A stretch of 64,000 bases of DNA from Solwaraspora sp. WMMD792 (GCF_029626105.1 NZ_JARUBH010000009.1:4898001-4962000), one strand, 5' to 3'; positions 16,868 through 26,197 are shown, counted from the stretch's first letter. Program-made: numbers and translations. Notes: a model not told the origin generated them from the letters alone.

Positions 16868-17734
16868 ATGGCCCGACCGGTCGGAGCCCGCGCGCCCGAC
16901 GCGGCCCGGCCGGTCGGCGAGGTCACCCGGGGCACTACCGCACCGAACCGCCTCCGCCGGGCCGACCGGTGGATCGCGTACCGCTGCGGGCCGGCACTGA
17001 CGGACGCAGCCCGGCCACCGCTGGTGGTCGACCTCGGTTTCGGCGCCCACCCGGTGACCACCGTCGAGCTGGCCGCCCGGCTGCGGTCGGTGCGACCGGA
17101 CGTGCGGGTGGTCGGCCTGGAGATCGACCCGGACCGGGTCGCGGCGGCGGCTCCGGCCGCCGCGCCGCCACAACTGACCTTCGGCCGGGGTGGATTCGAG
17201 CTGGCCGGGCTCCGGCCGGTGCTGGTCCGCGCGTTCAACGTACTGCGCCAGTACGCCGAACCCGACGTCGCGGCGGCGTGGGCGACGATGCGCGCCGCGC
17301 TCGCTCCCGGAGGTTTGCTGGTCGAGGGGACCTGTGACGAACCGGGCCGGGTCTGCTCCTGGGTGCTGCTCGACGCCACCGGGCCGGTCTCGCTGACCCT
17401 GGCCGGCCGGTTGGCGACGCTGGCCGGCCCGGCCGGCGACGGGCCGGCGGTGCTCGCCGAACGGCTGCCGAAGGCGCTGATCCACCGCAACGTGCCGGGC
17501 GAGCGGGTGCACGCGCTGCTGCGGGCGCTCGACGAGAGCTGGCGGGCGGCGGCCGGCTACGCACCGTACGGGCCACGGCAGCGCTGGCTGCGCACGGTGG
17601 CGGCGGTGCGCGACGGCGGCTGGCCGGTGCTGGACCGACCGGCGCGGTGGCGGCTCGGCGAGTTGACCGTGCCCTGGTCGGCGGTGGCCCCGGCCGACGG
17701 CGCAACGGTCGAATCCGGCCGGCGGGTCGGCTAG
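16868..17734 (+). CDS. Class I SAM-dependent methyltransferase
   Basis: 288 residues from ATG at 16868, preceded by GGGGGAG. Motif I is VVDLGFGAHP and motif II VVGLEIDPDRV; FNVLRQYAEPDVAAAW and LAPGGLLVEGTCDE follow. The substrate is unknown. It converges on murB and overlaps its stop by four bases, so no terminator separates them. Probably translated from the SDR transcript. Confidence 0.82.
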   Translation: MARPVGARAPDAARPVGEVTRGTTAPNRLRRADRWIAYRCGPALTDAARPPLVVDLGFGAHPVTTVELAARLRSVRPDVRVVGLEIDPDRVAAAAPAAAPPQLTFGRGGFELAGLRPVLVRAFNVLRQYAEPDVAAAWATMRAALAPGGLLVEGTCDEPGRVCSWVLLDATGPVSLTLAGRLATLAGPAGDGPAVLAERLPKALIHRNVPGERVHALLRALDESWRAAAGYAPYGPRQRWLRTVAAVRDGGWPVLDRPARWRLGELTVPWSAVAPADGATVESGRRVG

Positions 17735-18852
17735 TCGAACGAGCAGTTGACCAGGACCGGCTCCGGGTGCAGGGTCACGCCGAACCGGTCGCGGACCCCG
17801 TCTCTGATGGTGCCGGCCAGGTCGAGCAGCGCGGCGGTGCTGCCGCCGCCCCGGTGGGTGAGCGCCAGGGTGTGCTTGCTGGAGATGGCGACCGGCGCGT
17901 CGCCGCCCGGGTAGCCCTTGCCGTACCCGGCCTTGTCGATCAGCCAGGCCGCGCTGACCTTGACCGAGTCGCCACCGGCGACCGGCCAGGTCGCCGGCTC
18001 GCCCGTCCCGGCCGCGGCGACCCGGGCGTGGAACCGCCGCGCGGCGGCGGCGTCCAGCACCGGGTTGGTGAAGAACGAGCCCACCGAGCGGGTGTCCGGG
18101 TCGGTGGCGTCGAGCACCATCCCCTTGCCGGCCCGTAGCCGCAGCACCGCGGCACGGGCGTCGGCCAGCGGCACCCGGTCACCGACGGCGACACCGAGGC
18201 TGCGGGCCAACTCGGCGTAGCGCACCGGGGTGGACAGCTCGCTGCGGGCCAGTCGGAAGTCCACCGCCAGCACCAGGTAGCGGTCGTTGCGTTTGAACAG
18301 GCTGTCCCGGTAGGCGAACCGGCAGTCGGCGGCGGACAACGCGTACCGCTCGTCGGTGAGCCGGTCGTGCACGTGCACGGCCTGCACGGTCTCGGCGACC
18401 TCCTGACCGTAGGCGCCGACGTTCTGGATCGGGGTGGCACCGGCCGCCCCGGGGATGCCGGACAGGCACTCCACCCCGGACCAGCCGGCGGCGACGGTGG
18501 CGGCGACCAGGTCGTCCCACGGCTCGCCGGCCTCGACCCGGATGGTGACGGTGGCCGGACCACCAGCCCTCGCCGGTTCCTCGGCGACCACCTGGAACCC
18601 GGTGGAGCGGACCAGGATCACCGTGCCGGGGAAGCCGTCGTCGCCGACCACCACGTTGCTGCCGCCGCTGAGCAGCAGAGTCTGCTCGCCGCGCCGGCCG
18701 GCGTCCCGGACCGCCTCGGTCAACTCGTCGGCGGTGGTCGCGGTGACCAGCCGGTCGGCCGGGCCGCCGAGGGCGAGCGTGGTATAGCGTGCCAACGGCG
18801 CAAGGGCCGTCGGGTCTTCAGCAGATGGCGCGTGGGCACTAACGTCAGGCAC
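17731..18852 (-). CDS. murB: UDP-N-acetylenolpyruvoylglucosamine reductase MurB
   Basis: 373 residues from GTG at 18852 (GAGGGGC upstream); the open frame continues upstream only by chance. FAD domain (YTTLALGGPADRLV, LLSGGSNVVVGDDGF), substrate block ECLSGIPGAAGATPIQNVGA, catalytic Ser in SVGSFFTNPVL and C-terminal AAWLIDKAGYGKGYPGGDA. It reduces enolpyruvyl-UDP-GlcNAc to UDP-MurNAc in peptidoglycan synthesis. The position two genes from mshA matches Rv0482. Confidence 0.94.
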   Translation of the reverse strand: MPDVSAHAPSAEDPTALAPLARYTTLALGGPADRLVTATTADELTEAVRDAGRRGEQTLLLSGGSNVVVGDDGFPGTVILVRSTGFQVVAEEPARAGGPATVTIRVEAGEPWDDLVAATVAAGWSGVECLSGIPGAAGATPIQNVGAYGQEVAETVQAVHVHDRLTDERYALSAADCRFAYRDSLFKRNDRYLVLAVDFRLARSELSTPVRYAELARSLGVAVGDRVPLADARAAVLRLRAGKGMVLDATDPDTRSVGSFFTNPVLDAAAARRFHARVAAAGTGEPATWPVAGGDSVKVSAAWLIDKAGYGKGYPGGDAPVAISSKHTLALTHRGGGSTAALLDLAGTIRDGVRDRFGVTLHPEPVLVNCSFD

Positions 18853-18921
18853 GCCCCTCACCCTAGGCTGGAATCCACCCGCGCCACGCCACTGGCTGTC
18901 GGCTCGACCCGGAGGATCATG

Positions 18922-19683
18922 ATGAGCAGGCTGCACGGCTCCAAGGACTTCTGGCTCGGCGCACTGCGGGCGGACGGTTCGGCGTTCCGGGCGGCGGTCG
19001 CCCAGGCGCCGCTGGACGCGCCGGTGCCGTCCTGCCCGGACTGGACGGTGGTCGACCTGGTGCACCACCTCGGCATCGTGTACATGTGGGTGCGGGAGAC
19101 CGTGTCGCGCGGTGTCGCCGACCCGAGGGAGGAGCGGCCGCCGGCCGCCGCCAAACCCGACGGGGCCGAAGCGGTCGGCTGGTGGCAGCAGGAGTACGAC
19201 GCGCTGGTCACCCTGCTGGACGGGCTCGACCCGGAACTGCCGGCATGGAACTGGGCGCCGCAGGCCAAGAAGGTCGGCTTCTGGGTACGGCGGGTAGCGC
19301 ACGAGACCGCGGTGCACCGCTGGGACGCGCAGACGGCGGTCGTCGGGGTGGAGCCGGTCGAAGCGAAACTGGCGGTGGACGGGATCAGCGAGGTGCTGGA
19401 CACCTGGCTGCCGGCGGGCCGGCGGCGCAACCACCAGCCGGCGTACGGGGTGACGCATCTGGTGGCGACCGACGCCGATCAGGAGTGGTACGTCCGGTTG
19501 CGGGGCGAGGGAATGGCGCTGCTGGACACCGACACGATCCTCGACTCCGATGATCACCACACCCGGACCCTGGCCACCGGCACCGCGAGTGACCTGCTCC
19601 TCGGGCTCTGGGGTCGGGTGCAGTTCGACGTGCTGGACGTCTCCGGCGACGCGGCACTGCTGGACGCGCTGCGGGTCGGCTGA
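18922..19683 (+). CDS. Maleylpyruvate isomerase family mycothiol-dependent enzyme
   Basis: About 253 residues. GGAGG at 18911 favours ATG 18922 (6-base spacing) over the adjacent in-frame ATG 18919. N-terminal DinB-like four-helix domain with SCPDWTVVDLVHHLGIV and metal-site HETAVHRWDAQ; the C-terminal MDMPI domain follows. Family members use mycothiol as a thiol cofactor for isomerisation or detoxification. The substrate is unknown. Divergent from murB with a 69-base gap. Confidence 0.87.
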   Translation: MSRLHGSKDFWLGALRADGSAFRAAVAQAPLDAPVPSCPDWTVVDLVHHLGIVYMWVRETVSRGVADPREERPPAAAKPDGAEAVGWWQQEYDALVTLLDGLDPELPAWNWAPQAKKVGFWVRRVAHETAVHRWDAQTAVVGVEPVEAKLAVDGISEVLDTWLPAGRRRNHQPAYGVTHLVATDADQEWYVRLRGEGMALLDTDTILDSDDHHTRTLATGTASDLLLGLWGRVQFDVLDVSGDAALLDALRVG

Positions 19684-19740
19684 CCACTGCCCGCTCTTTC
19701 GTCCGTCGGGACTGGTGTAGGTAACGCGCCGGCAACGTTC

Positions 19741-19799
19741 TGAGAACGCTCTCTTGACAGGGGAGTGATTGACGTCCCACTCTCGTGAGAGCGCTCTCA
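19741..19799 (+). promoter_or_regulatory. Promoter with two LacI-type operators before the beta-glucoside operon
   Basis: Operator 1 is TGAGAACGCTCTC at 19741 (imperfect palindrome). Operator 2 is the perfect 14-bp palindrome TGAGAGCGCTCTCA at 19786-19799. A TTGACA -35 lies at 19754-19759 between them, and a weak -10 (CACTCT) is near 19778. Operator 2 would cover the transcription start. The form matches CebR-type sites of Streptomyces (TGGGAGCGCTCCCA, from memory). The likely repressor is the LacI gene at 24507. Confidence 0.75.
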
Positions 19800-19908
19800 C
19801 CAGGCCTTGCCGGATCACCCGGCCAGGTCGTCAGGGTCGACAGAGAGCCAGCCAGCAACCACGCAGTTTCCGCACCCCACCATGCCTGGACCTGAGAGGG
19901 GTCAATCC

Positions 19909-21213
19909 ATGGGCGCCAATTCACGCCGTCGGCTGGTCACCGCGACCGCCGCCGCGGTCACCGTACTCGCCGCAGCCACCGGCTGCGGCGGCGACGAAGC
20001 CGCCGACGACGGCACCATCACCCTGACCGTCGACGTCTTCGGCCAGTTCGGCTACGAGGAGCTGTACAAGCAGTACGAGGCCGAGAACCCGGGCATCAAG
20101 ATCGTCGAACGGGGCACCGGCACCAACCTCGACGAGTACTCCCCCAAGCTGACCCAGTGGCTGGCCGCCGGCAAGGGCGCCGGCGACATCGTCGCCATCG
20201 AGGAGGGCCTGCTGATCGAGTACAAGGCCAACCCGCAGAACTTCGTGAACCTGCTTGACCACGGTGCCGCCGAGCTCGAAGGCAACTTCATGCCGTGGAA
20301 GTGGGACCAGGCGCTGACCGCCGACGGCAGCCAGCTGATCGGGCTCGGCACCGACGTCGGCGGCATGGCGATGTGCTACCGCACCGACCTGTTCGAGGCC
20401 GCCGGGCTGCCGACCGACCGCGACGAGGTCTCCGCGCTCTGGCCGACCTGGCAGGACTACATCTCCGTCGGCGAGCAGTTCGTCGAGGCCGACACCGGCG
20501 CGTCGTTCCTGGACGCGGCGACCCAGACGTTCAACACGATCGTGCTGCAGACCGCTGGCGCCGCCGAGGGCTACCACTACTACGACCTCGACGACAACCT
20601 CGTCGTCGACACCAACCCGGCCGTCAAGCAGGCCTGGGACATCACCATGGACATCATCGACTCCGACCTGAGCGGCAAGTACGGCGCCTGGTCCGACGAG
20701 TGGGTGGCCGCGTTCAAGCAGGCCAAGTTCGCCACCATCGCCTGCCCGGCCTGGATGACCGGCGTGATCGAGGGCAACGCCGGCCCGGAGGCGGCCGGCA
20801 AGTGGGACATCGCCAAGGTGCCCGGCGACGGCGGCAACTGGGGCGGGTCGCACCTGGCCGTGCCGGCGCAGAGCGAGCACCAGGAGGAAGCCGTCAAGCT
20901 GGTCAAGTTCCTGACCAGCCCGGAGGGGCACATCGGGGCGTTCAAGGCCAAGGGCCCGCTGCCGTCGTCGCCGCAGGCGCTCGACGACCCGGCGATCCTG
21001 GAGGCGACCAGCGAGTACTTCAACGACGCCCCGATCGGGCAGATCTTCGGTGAGGGCGCCAAGAACCTCAAGCCGGTCTACATGGGACCCAAGAACCAGG
21101 CGGTCCGCACCGAGGTGGAGAACGCCGTCCGTACGGTCGAGCTGGGTCAGCGTACGCCCGACGAGGGCTGGACCGACGCGGTGAACAACGCCAAGACGGC
21201 GGCCGAGAAGTGA
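19909..21213 (+). CDS. ABC transporter sugar-binding lipoprotein (CebE-like)
   Basis: 434 residues from ATG at 19909 with GAGAGGGG upstream. It has a lipoprotein signal peptide ending AAATGCGG. The mature part has the extracellular solute-binding family 1 layout: FGQFGYEELYKQYEAENPGI, WLAAGKGAGDIVAIEEG, then a Trp/Tyr-rich ligand region. It captures a beta-glucoside or short oligosaccharide; cellobiose is inferred from the GH1 gene downstream. First gene of a five-gene operon. Confidence 0.9.
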   Translation: MGANSRRRLVTATAAAVTVLAAATGCGGDEAADDGTITLTVDVFGQFGYEELYKQYEAENPGIKIVERGTGTNLDEYSPKLTQWLAAGKGAGDIVAIEEGLLIEYKANPQNFVNLLDHGAAELEGNFMPWKWDQALTADGSQLIGLGTDVGGMAMCYRTDLFEAAGLPTDRDEVSALWPTWQDYISVGEQFVEADTGASFLDAATQTFNTIVLQTAGAAEGYHYYDLDDNLVVDTNPAVKQAWDITMDIIDSDLSGKYGAWSDEWVAAFKQAKFATIACPAWMTGVIEGNAGPEAAGKWDIAKVPGDGGNWGGSHLAVPAQSEHQEEAVKLVKFLTSPEGHIGAFKAKGPLPSSPQALDDPAILEATSEYFNDAPIGQIFGEGAKNLKPVYMGPKNQAVRTEVENAVRTVELGQRTPDEGWTDAVNNAKTAAEK

Positions 21214-22226
21214 CCGCGGGCCGGGTGGCGCAGGTCGAGCCGGAGCAGCCGGCCGCCGACGCCACCCGGCCGGCCCGGCGACAGCCCGAGCCGCCGCACC
21301 GGCGGCCCCGGCTGTGGCTGGCCCGGCTGGACACCAAAGCCTCCCCGTACCTGTACATCGCGCCGTTCTTCGTGCTGTTCGCGATCTTCGGCGCCTACCC
21401 GCTGGGCTACACGTTCTGGGTGTCGCTGCACGACTGGGACCTGCTCGCCGCCGAGCACCCGTTCGTCGGCTTCGACAACTACAGCCGGCTGCTCGCCGAC
21501 GGCGACTTCTGGAACTCGGTGCTCAACACGTTGGGCATCTTCGTCATCTCCACCGTGCCGCAGCTGCTGCTGGCGCTCTGGCTGGCCCACCTGCTGAACC
21601 GGCAGCTGCGGGCCCGTACGTCGTTCCGGATGAGCATCCTGATCCCGAACATCACCTCGACGGCGGCGGTGGCGATCGTCTTCGGCCAGCTGTTCAGCCG
21701 CGAGTTCGGCATGATCAACTGGGCGCTGGACCTGGTCGGCATCGACGCCATCGACTGGCGCAACACCCGGTTCGGCGCCTGGGTGGCGATCTCGACGATG
21801 GTCGACTGGCGGTGGACCGGCTACAACGCGCTGATCTTCCTGGCCGCGATGCAGTCCATTCCGAAGGACCTGTACGAGTCGGCGTCGATCGACGGCGCCA
21901 GCCCGGTCCGACAGTTCTGGTCGATCACCGTGCCGATGCTGCGGCCGACGATCGTCTTCTGCGTCATCATCTCCACCATCGGCGGGCTGCAGCTGTTCAC
22001 CGAGCCGCTGCTGTTCAACTCCGGCCCCAACCCGATCCGGGGTGGGCCGCTGCGCGAGTCGCAGACGATGACCATGTACATGTTCGAGAACGCGTTCGCG
22101 CCGCACTTCAACTTCGGCTACGGATCGGCGATCGCCTGGATGCTGTTCGCCCTGATCGTCGTCATCTCGCTGATCAACGTGCTGGTGATCCGCCGGCTCG
22201 GCAACAGCACCCGGAAGCAGGGGTGA
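21210..22226 (+). CDS. ABC sugar transporter permease (CebF-like)
   Basis: 338 residues, GTG at 21210 overlapping the binding-protein stop (GTGA). A Pro/Arg-rich cytoplasmic N-terminus is followed by six membrane helices; the EAA loop is ESASIDGASPVRQFWSITVP. MalF-type. No ATPase gene lies in the operon, so a shared ATPase (MsiK type) elsewhere is assumed. Confidence 0.9.
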   Translation: MTAGRVAQVEPEQPAADATRPARRQPEPPHRRPRLWLARLDTKASPYLYIAPFFVLFAIFGAYPLGYTFWVSLHDWDLLAAEHPFVGFDNYSRLLADGDFWNSVLNTLGIFVISTVPQLLLALWLAHLLNRQLRARTSFRMSILIPNITSTAAVAIVFGQLFSREFGMINWALDLVGIDAIDWRNTRFGAWVAISTMVDWRWTGYNALIFLAAMQSIPKDLYESASIDGASPVRQFWSITVPMLRPTIVFCVIISTIGGLQLFTEPLLFNSGPNPIRGGPLRESQTMTMYMFENAFAPHFNFGYGSAIAWMLFALIVVISLINVLVIRRLGNSTRKQG

Positions 22227-23074
22227 GCACCGTGAAAGCCAGTCAGCACCTGTGGAGCGCCAGCAAACTGACGTACGCCACGCTGATCGTCGCCGGGCTG
22301 ATGTCGATCTTCCCGATCTACTGGATGTTCGTGGTCGCCACCCGGTCCAGTGACGCGATGGGGCAGATCCCGCCGCCGCTCACCCCGGGCGGCAACCTGC
22401 CGGGCAACATCGAGCGGCTGTTCAACAACCCCGACGCGTACTTCCTCACCGGCATGATCAACTCGGCGATCGTCGCCGGCACCGTCACCTTCTCGGTGGT
22501 GCTGTTCTCGTCGCTGGCCGGGTTCGCCTTCGCCAAACTGCGGTTCAAGGGCTCCAACGCCCTGCTGCTGGTGATCATCGCGACGATGATGGTGCCGACC
22601 CAGCTCGGCGTCATCCCGCTGTACATGCTGATGAGCCAGCTGGACTGGAACGACCGGCTCGCCGCGGTCATCGTGCCGGCGCTGGTCACCGGCTTCGGGG
22701 TGTTCCTGATGCGCCAGTACGCCAGCCAGGCGGTCAGCACCGAACTGATCGAGGCGGCCCGGGTCGACGGCTGCTCCACGCTACGGATCTACTGGAACGT
22801 GGTGCTGCCGGCGCTGCGCCCCGCCGCCGCCGTGCTCGGCCTGCTCACCTTCATGACCATGTGGAACGACTTCCTCTGGCCGTACGCGGTGCTCAACGAC
22901 CCGGAGAACCCGACCGTGCAGCTGTCGCTGCGGGCGCTGTCGAACGGCTACTACAACGACATGTCGCAGGTCTTCACCGGTACGGCGCTCGCTACGCTGC
23001 CACTACTGATCGTGTTCATCATTTTCGGCCGTCAGATCATCGGCGGCATCATGGAAGGTGCTGTCAAGGCGTGA
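22223..23074 (+). CDS. ABC sugar transporter permease (CebG-like)
   Basis: 283 residues from GTG at 22223, again overlapping by GTGA; a second in-frame GTG lies at 22232. Six membrane helices; the EAA loop is EAARVDGCSTLRIYWNVVLP. MalG-type partner of the preceding permease. Confidence 0.9.
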   Translation: MSTVKASQHLWSASKLTYATLIVAGLMSIFPIYWMFVVATRSSDAMGQIPPPLTPGGNLPGNIERLFNNPDAYFLTGMINSAIVAGTVTFSVVLFSSLAGFAFAKLRFKGSNALLLVIIATMMVPTQLGVIPLYMLMSQLDWNDRLAAVIVPALVTGFGVFLMRQYASQAVSTELIEAARVDGCSTLRIYWNVVLPALRPAAAVLGLLTFMTMWNDFLWPYAVLNDPENPTVQLSLRALSNGYYNDMSQVFTGTALATLPLLIVFIIFGRQIIGGIMEGAVKA

Positions 23075-24453
23075 CGAACTCCAACGAGCCCGTACGATTC
23101 CCCGACTCGTTCATCTGGGGCGCGGCGACCGCGTCGTACCAGATCGAAGGCGCCGCCCGGGAAGCCGGTCGCGGCCCGTCGATCTGGGACACGTTCAGCC
23201 GTACGCCGGGCAAGGTGCACGCCGGGCACACCGGGGACGTCGCCTGCGACCACTACCACCGCTACCGCGACGACGTGGCGCTGATGGCCGAACTGGGGCT
23301 GCACACCTACCGGTTCTCGATCGCCTGGCCGCGCGTACAGCCGGACGGCACCGGCCCGGTCAACCCGTACGGGCTGGACTTCTACGACCGGCTCGTCGAC
23401 GAGCTGCGCGGGCACGGCATCGAGCCGATCATCACGCTCTACCACTGGGACCTGCCGCAGACCCTGGAGGACCGGGGCGGCTGGACCAACCGGGAGACGG
23501 CCGAGGCCTTCGCCGAGTACGCGCGGGCCGTGTACGCCCGGCTCGGCGACCGGGTCCAGACCTGGACCACGCTCAACGAGCCGTGGTGCGCGGCGTACCT
23601 CGGTTACGGCTCCGGGTTGCACGCACCGGGCCGCACCGACCCGGCCGCCACCTTCCAGACCGTGCACCACCTGCTGCTCGGCCACGGGCTGGCCAACCAG
23701 GCGCTGCGCGCCGCCGGCGCGTCCACCGTCGGGATCACGGTCAACCCGACCTCGGCGTTCCCCGCCGACCCGGCCAGCGAAGCCGACGCCAAGGCGGTCG
23801 AGCTGGTCGAGGACCTGCAGAACCGGATCTTCCTCGATCCGATCCTGCGCGGCGGCTACCCGCAGCGCATCCTCGACCACGTCAGCCGGTTCACCAGTCT
23901 GGACCACATCCGCGACGGCGACGAAAAGATCATCGGCGAGCCGATCGACCTGCTCGGTATCAACTACTACTCCCCCACCTACCTGGCGGCGAAGGAGGGC
24001 GCACCCGGTGGCGGCGGGGCGTTCCCCGGCACCGAGGGCATCGAGTTCATCGCCCCGGCACCGCCGCTGACCGACATGGGCTGGCAGATTCAGCCGTCCG
24101 GGCTGACCGCGCTGCTGAGCAAGCTGGGGCGGGACTACCCGGGCGTACCGATGATCATCACCGAAAACGGCGCCGCCTTCCCCGACCAGCTGGACCCCGA
24201 CGGCGAACGGGTCGACGACAGCGACCGGGTCGCCTACCTGGACGGGCATCTGCGGGCCGCGCACGCCGCGATCGCCGCCGGGGTCGACCTGCGCGGTTAC
24301 CTGGTGTGGTCGCTACTGGACAACTTTGAGTGGTCGTACGGCTACGCCAAGCGATTCGGCATCGTGTACGTGGACTACCTGACCCAGCGGCGGGTGCCGA
24401 AGGCCAGCGCACGGTGGTACCAAGAGGTGATCCGCCGCAACGGCATCGGCTGA
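23071..24453 (+). CDS. GH1 beta-glucosidase
   Basis: 460 residues from GTG at 23071, overlapping the permease stop. Full GH1 barrel: N-terminal FIWGAATASYQIEGA, acid/base Glu170 in TTLNEPW, nucleophile Glu365 in MIITENGA, and C-terminal WSLLDNFEWSYGYAKRFGIV. No signal peptide, so it acts in the cytoplasm on imported beta-glucosides such as cellobiose. It corresponds to BglC in the Streptomyces ceb locus. Confidence 0.94.
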   Translation: MTNSNEPVRFPDSFIWGAATASYQIEGAAREAGRGPSIWDTFSRTPGKVHAGHTGDVACDHYHRYRDDVALMAELGLHTYRFSIAWPRVQPDGTGPVNPYGLDFYDRLVDELRGHGIEPIITLYHWDLPQTLEDRGGWTNRETAEAFAEYARAVYARLGDRVQTWTTLNEPWCAAYLGYGSGLHAPGRTDPAATFQTVHHLLLGHGLANQALRAAGASTVGITVNPTSAFPADPASEADAKAVELVEDLQNRIFLDPILRGGYPQRILDHVSRFTSLDHIRDGDEKIIGEPIDLLGINYYSPTYLAAKEGAPGGGGAFPGTEGIEFIAPAPPLTDMGWQIQPSGLTALLSKLGRDYPGVPMIITENGAAFPDQLDPDGERVDDSDRVAYLDGHLRAAHAAIAAGVDLRGYLVWSLLDNFEWSYGYAKRFGIVYVDYLTQRRVPKASARWYQEVIRRNGIG

Positions 24454-24506
24454 GCCGCTGGCGTTTTCCGAGGTGGCGGGAGCTTTTACAGACGGGGAGC
24501 GCAGGC

Positions 24507-25523
24507 GTGAGCATGGCCAGGGAACGTCCGACGCTGGAGGCAGTCGCCCGCCGGGCCGGCGTGTCCCGGGCCACCGTGTCGCGCGTGGTGAACGGCTCCA
24601 CCACCGTTGCCGAACCGATTCAGGACGCGGTCCGGCGGGCGGTCCAGGAGCTGGGGTACGTCCCCAACCTGGCCGCCCGCAGCCTGGTCACCCAGCGCAC
24701 CGACTCGATGGGGCTGATCCTGCCGGAGACCGCCACCCGGGTCTTCTCCGACGACCAGGTCTTCCCCGGCATCATCCACGGCGTCAGCCAGGAGCTGGAG
24801 GCGGCCGACAAGCAGCTGGTGCTGATGATGTCCGGCTCGGTCGGCAGCCACGACCGGGTCGAGCGGTACGCCCTGGGCCGACACGTCGACGGAGTCATGT
24901 TCGCCTCGATCCACGGCGTCGACCCGATGCCCGGCACGCTGGCCCGCAGCGGCCTGCCGGTGGTGTGCAGCGGCCGACCAATGGGCCAGGTCAGCGCCGG
25001 AGTGCCGTACGTTGACGTGGAGAACGAGGCCGGTGCCGAGCGGGCGGTCCGCTACCTGCTCGAGTCCGGCCGGCAGCGGGTGGCGACAATCGCCGGCCCA
25101 CAGGACATGATCGCCGGGGTGGACCGGCTGGCCGGCTACCGTACGGTGATCCGGGAGACCGGTGGGCGGTCGCTGGTCGCCGCCGGCGACTTCACCCGCG
25201 AGTCGGGCGCGGTCGCGATGCGTCAGCTGCTCGAGGACGACCCGGCGTTGGACGCGGTCTTCGTCGCCTCCGACCTGATGGCCCACGGTGCCATCCGTAC
25301 GCTGCGGGAAGCCGGCCGCCGGGTGCCCGACGACGTCGCGATCATCGGCTTCGACGACATCGAGATGGCTGGCTACATGGATCCGGCGCTGACCACCGTC
25401 CGCCAGCCGATCCAGGAGATCGGCCGGACGCTGGCCCGGCTGCTGCTACGGCTGGCCGACGGCGAGCCCGTCGAGCCGGCGGTGGTGCTGCCCACCGAAC
25501 TCGTCCGGCGCGACTCCGCCTGA
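24507..25523 (+). CDS. LacI-family transcriptional repressor of the beta-glucoside operon
   Basis: About 338 residues. GTG at 24507 has GGGGAG 7 bases upstream; ATG at 24513 is the alternative. LacI helix-turn-helix TLEAVARRAGVSRATVSRVV with hinge NLAARSLVTQRT, then a periplasmic-binding-like effector domain (GLILPETATRVF, DGVMFASIHGVD, DAVFVASDLMA, AIIGFDDIEMAGYMDPALTT). Predicted to bind TGAGAGCGCTCTCA at 19786 and release it with the imported sugar. Last gene of the operon; no operator of its own is visible. Confidence 0.92.
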   Translation: MSMARERPTLEAVARRAGVSRATVSRVVNGSTTVAEPIQDAVRRAVQELGYVPNLAARSLVTQRTDSMGLILPETATRVFSDDQVFPGIIHGVSQELEAADKQLVLMMSGSVGSHDRVERYALGRHVDGVMFASIHGVDPMPGTLARSGLPVVCSGRPMGQVSAGVPYVDVENEAGAERAVRYLLESGRQRVATIAGPQDMIAGVDRLAGYRTVIRETGGRSLVAAGDFTRESGAVAMRQLLEDDPALDAVFVASDLMAHGAIRTLREAGRRVPDDVAIIGFDDIEMAGYMDPALTTVRQPIQEIGRTLARLLLRLADGEPVEPAVVLPTELVRRDSA

Positions 25524-25565
25524 GGTCCAACTCCAGGTCCGCACCCGGTACGCACCCGGTCCCGC

Positions 25566-25612
25566 TCTGACCCTGACTCACCCTGCCTGACCCTGACTGA
25601 CCCTGACTGACT
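25566..25612. repeat. Short tandem CTGACCCTGA-type repeat
   Basis: About four to five imperfect copies of a CTGACCCTGA unit lie just after the LacI gene. No function is visible; possibly slippage-derived. Confidence 0.55.
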
Positions 25613-25750
25613 GGGTACGCGCGGTTTGCGAGATCATGCAAATAAATGCAGTCGCCGAAACCACTGGTCAGCCGCAATTCAATTTCGACTTTTCGTAGTT
25701 GTCGCAGGTCGGCACGCCCTTGTCGGCACGAGCCGTATAACGACAAGACA

Positions 25751-25779
25751 TTGCCGATCACGAATGGCGCTGTTACGGT
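25751..25779 (+). promoter_or_regulatory. Candidate promoter of the small secreted protein
   Basis: TTGCCG (25751-25756) and TACGGT (25774-25779) are separated by 17 bases, in an AT-richer stretch 33 bases before the GTG start. The rest of the gap 25524-25811 holds only the short repeat. Confidence 0.45.
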
Positions 25780-25811
25780 GACATCAAATCCGCAACAGGA
25801 AGGGGACATCC

Positions 25812-26138
25812 GTGCGTACTCTCGCAAGAGTCGCCGCCACCGCGGCGATGGTCGTGGGCGCGATGGTTGCCACCGGGACCGCCGCGGTCGCCGCCGATTC
25901 GTCGTCGAACGCCCAGGCCAGCACCACGTCCGCCAGCTCGGCTGCGGTCGGCTACTACTACGGCTATGGCAGCGGAAGCAGCGCGAGCAGCGCCATCTAC
26001 AACGCCAGGTACCAGGCCGAAATCTGGGCACAGATCGACGGCTACAACCCGTTCATCGACTGTTTCGTCGTCAACTCGTACGTGACCCAGATCAGCGACT
26101 ACTACTACACCGCGAACGTCACCCTGCTCTGCTACTGA
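25812..26138 (+). CDS. Small Tyr-rich secreted protein
   Basis: 108 residues, GTG at 25812 with GGAAGGGG upstream. Signal peptide (residues 1 to about 27) ends at AVAA. The mature part is Ser/Ala-rich, then AVGYYYGYGSGSSASSA, then a Tyr/Asn-rich segment with two cysteines (DCF and the penultimate residue, LLCY) that could form one disulphide. Composition is unlike its neighbours and codon choice is less GC-biased. I do not recognise the family. A hairpin terminator follows. Confidence 0.7.
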   Translation: MRTLARVAATAAMVVGAMVATGTAAVAADSSSNAQASTTSASSAAVGYYYGYGSGSSASSAIYNARYQAEIWAQIDGYNPFIDCFVVNSYVTQISDYYYTANVTLLCY

Positions 26139-26166
26139 CCAGCAATACTTGAAGACCGGAACAATT

Positions 26167-26197
26167 GCGCCGGCTCACCTGAAAAGTGGGCCGGCGC
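26167..26197 (+). terminator. Hairpin terminator after the secreted protein
   Basis: GCGCCGGCTCAC (26167-26178) pairs with GTGGGCCGGCGC (26186-26197), with one T-G wobble and a 7-base loop containing AAAA. It sits 28 bases after the stop codon. Confidence 0.75.

Noticed and set aside
18853-19818. Upstream extension of the murB frame
   Set aside because: It is antisense to the isomerase-family gene; MurB homology and GAGGGGC ribosome site begin at 18852.
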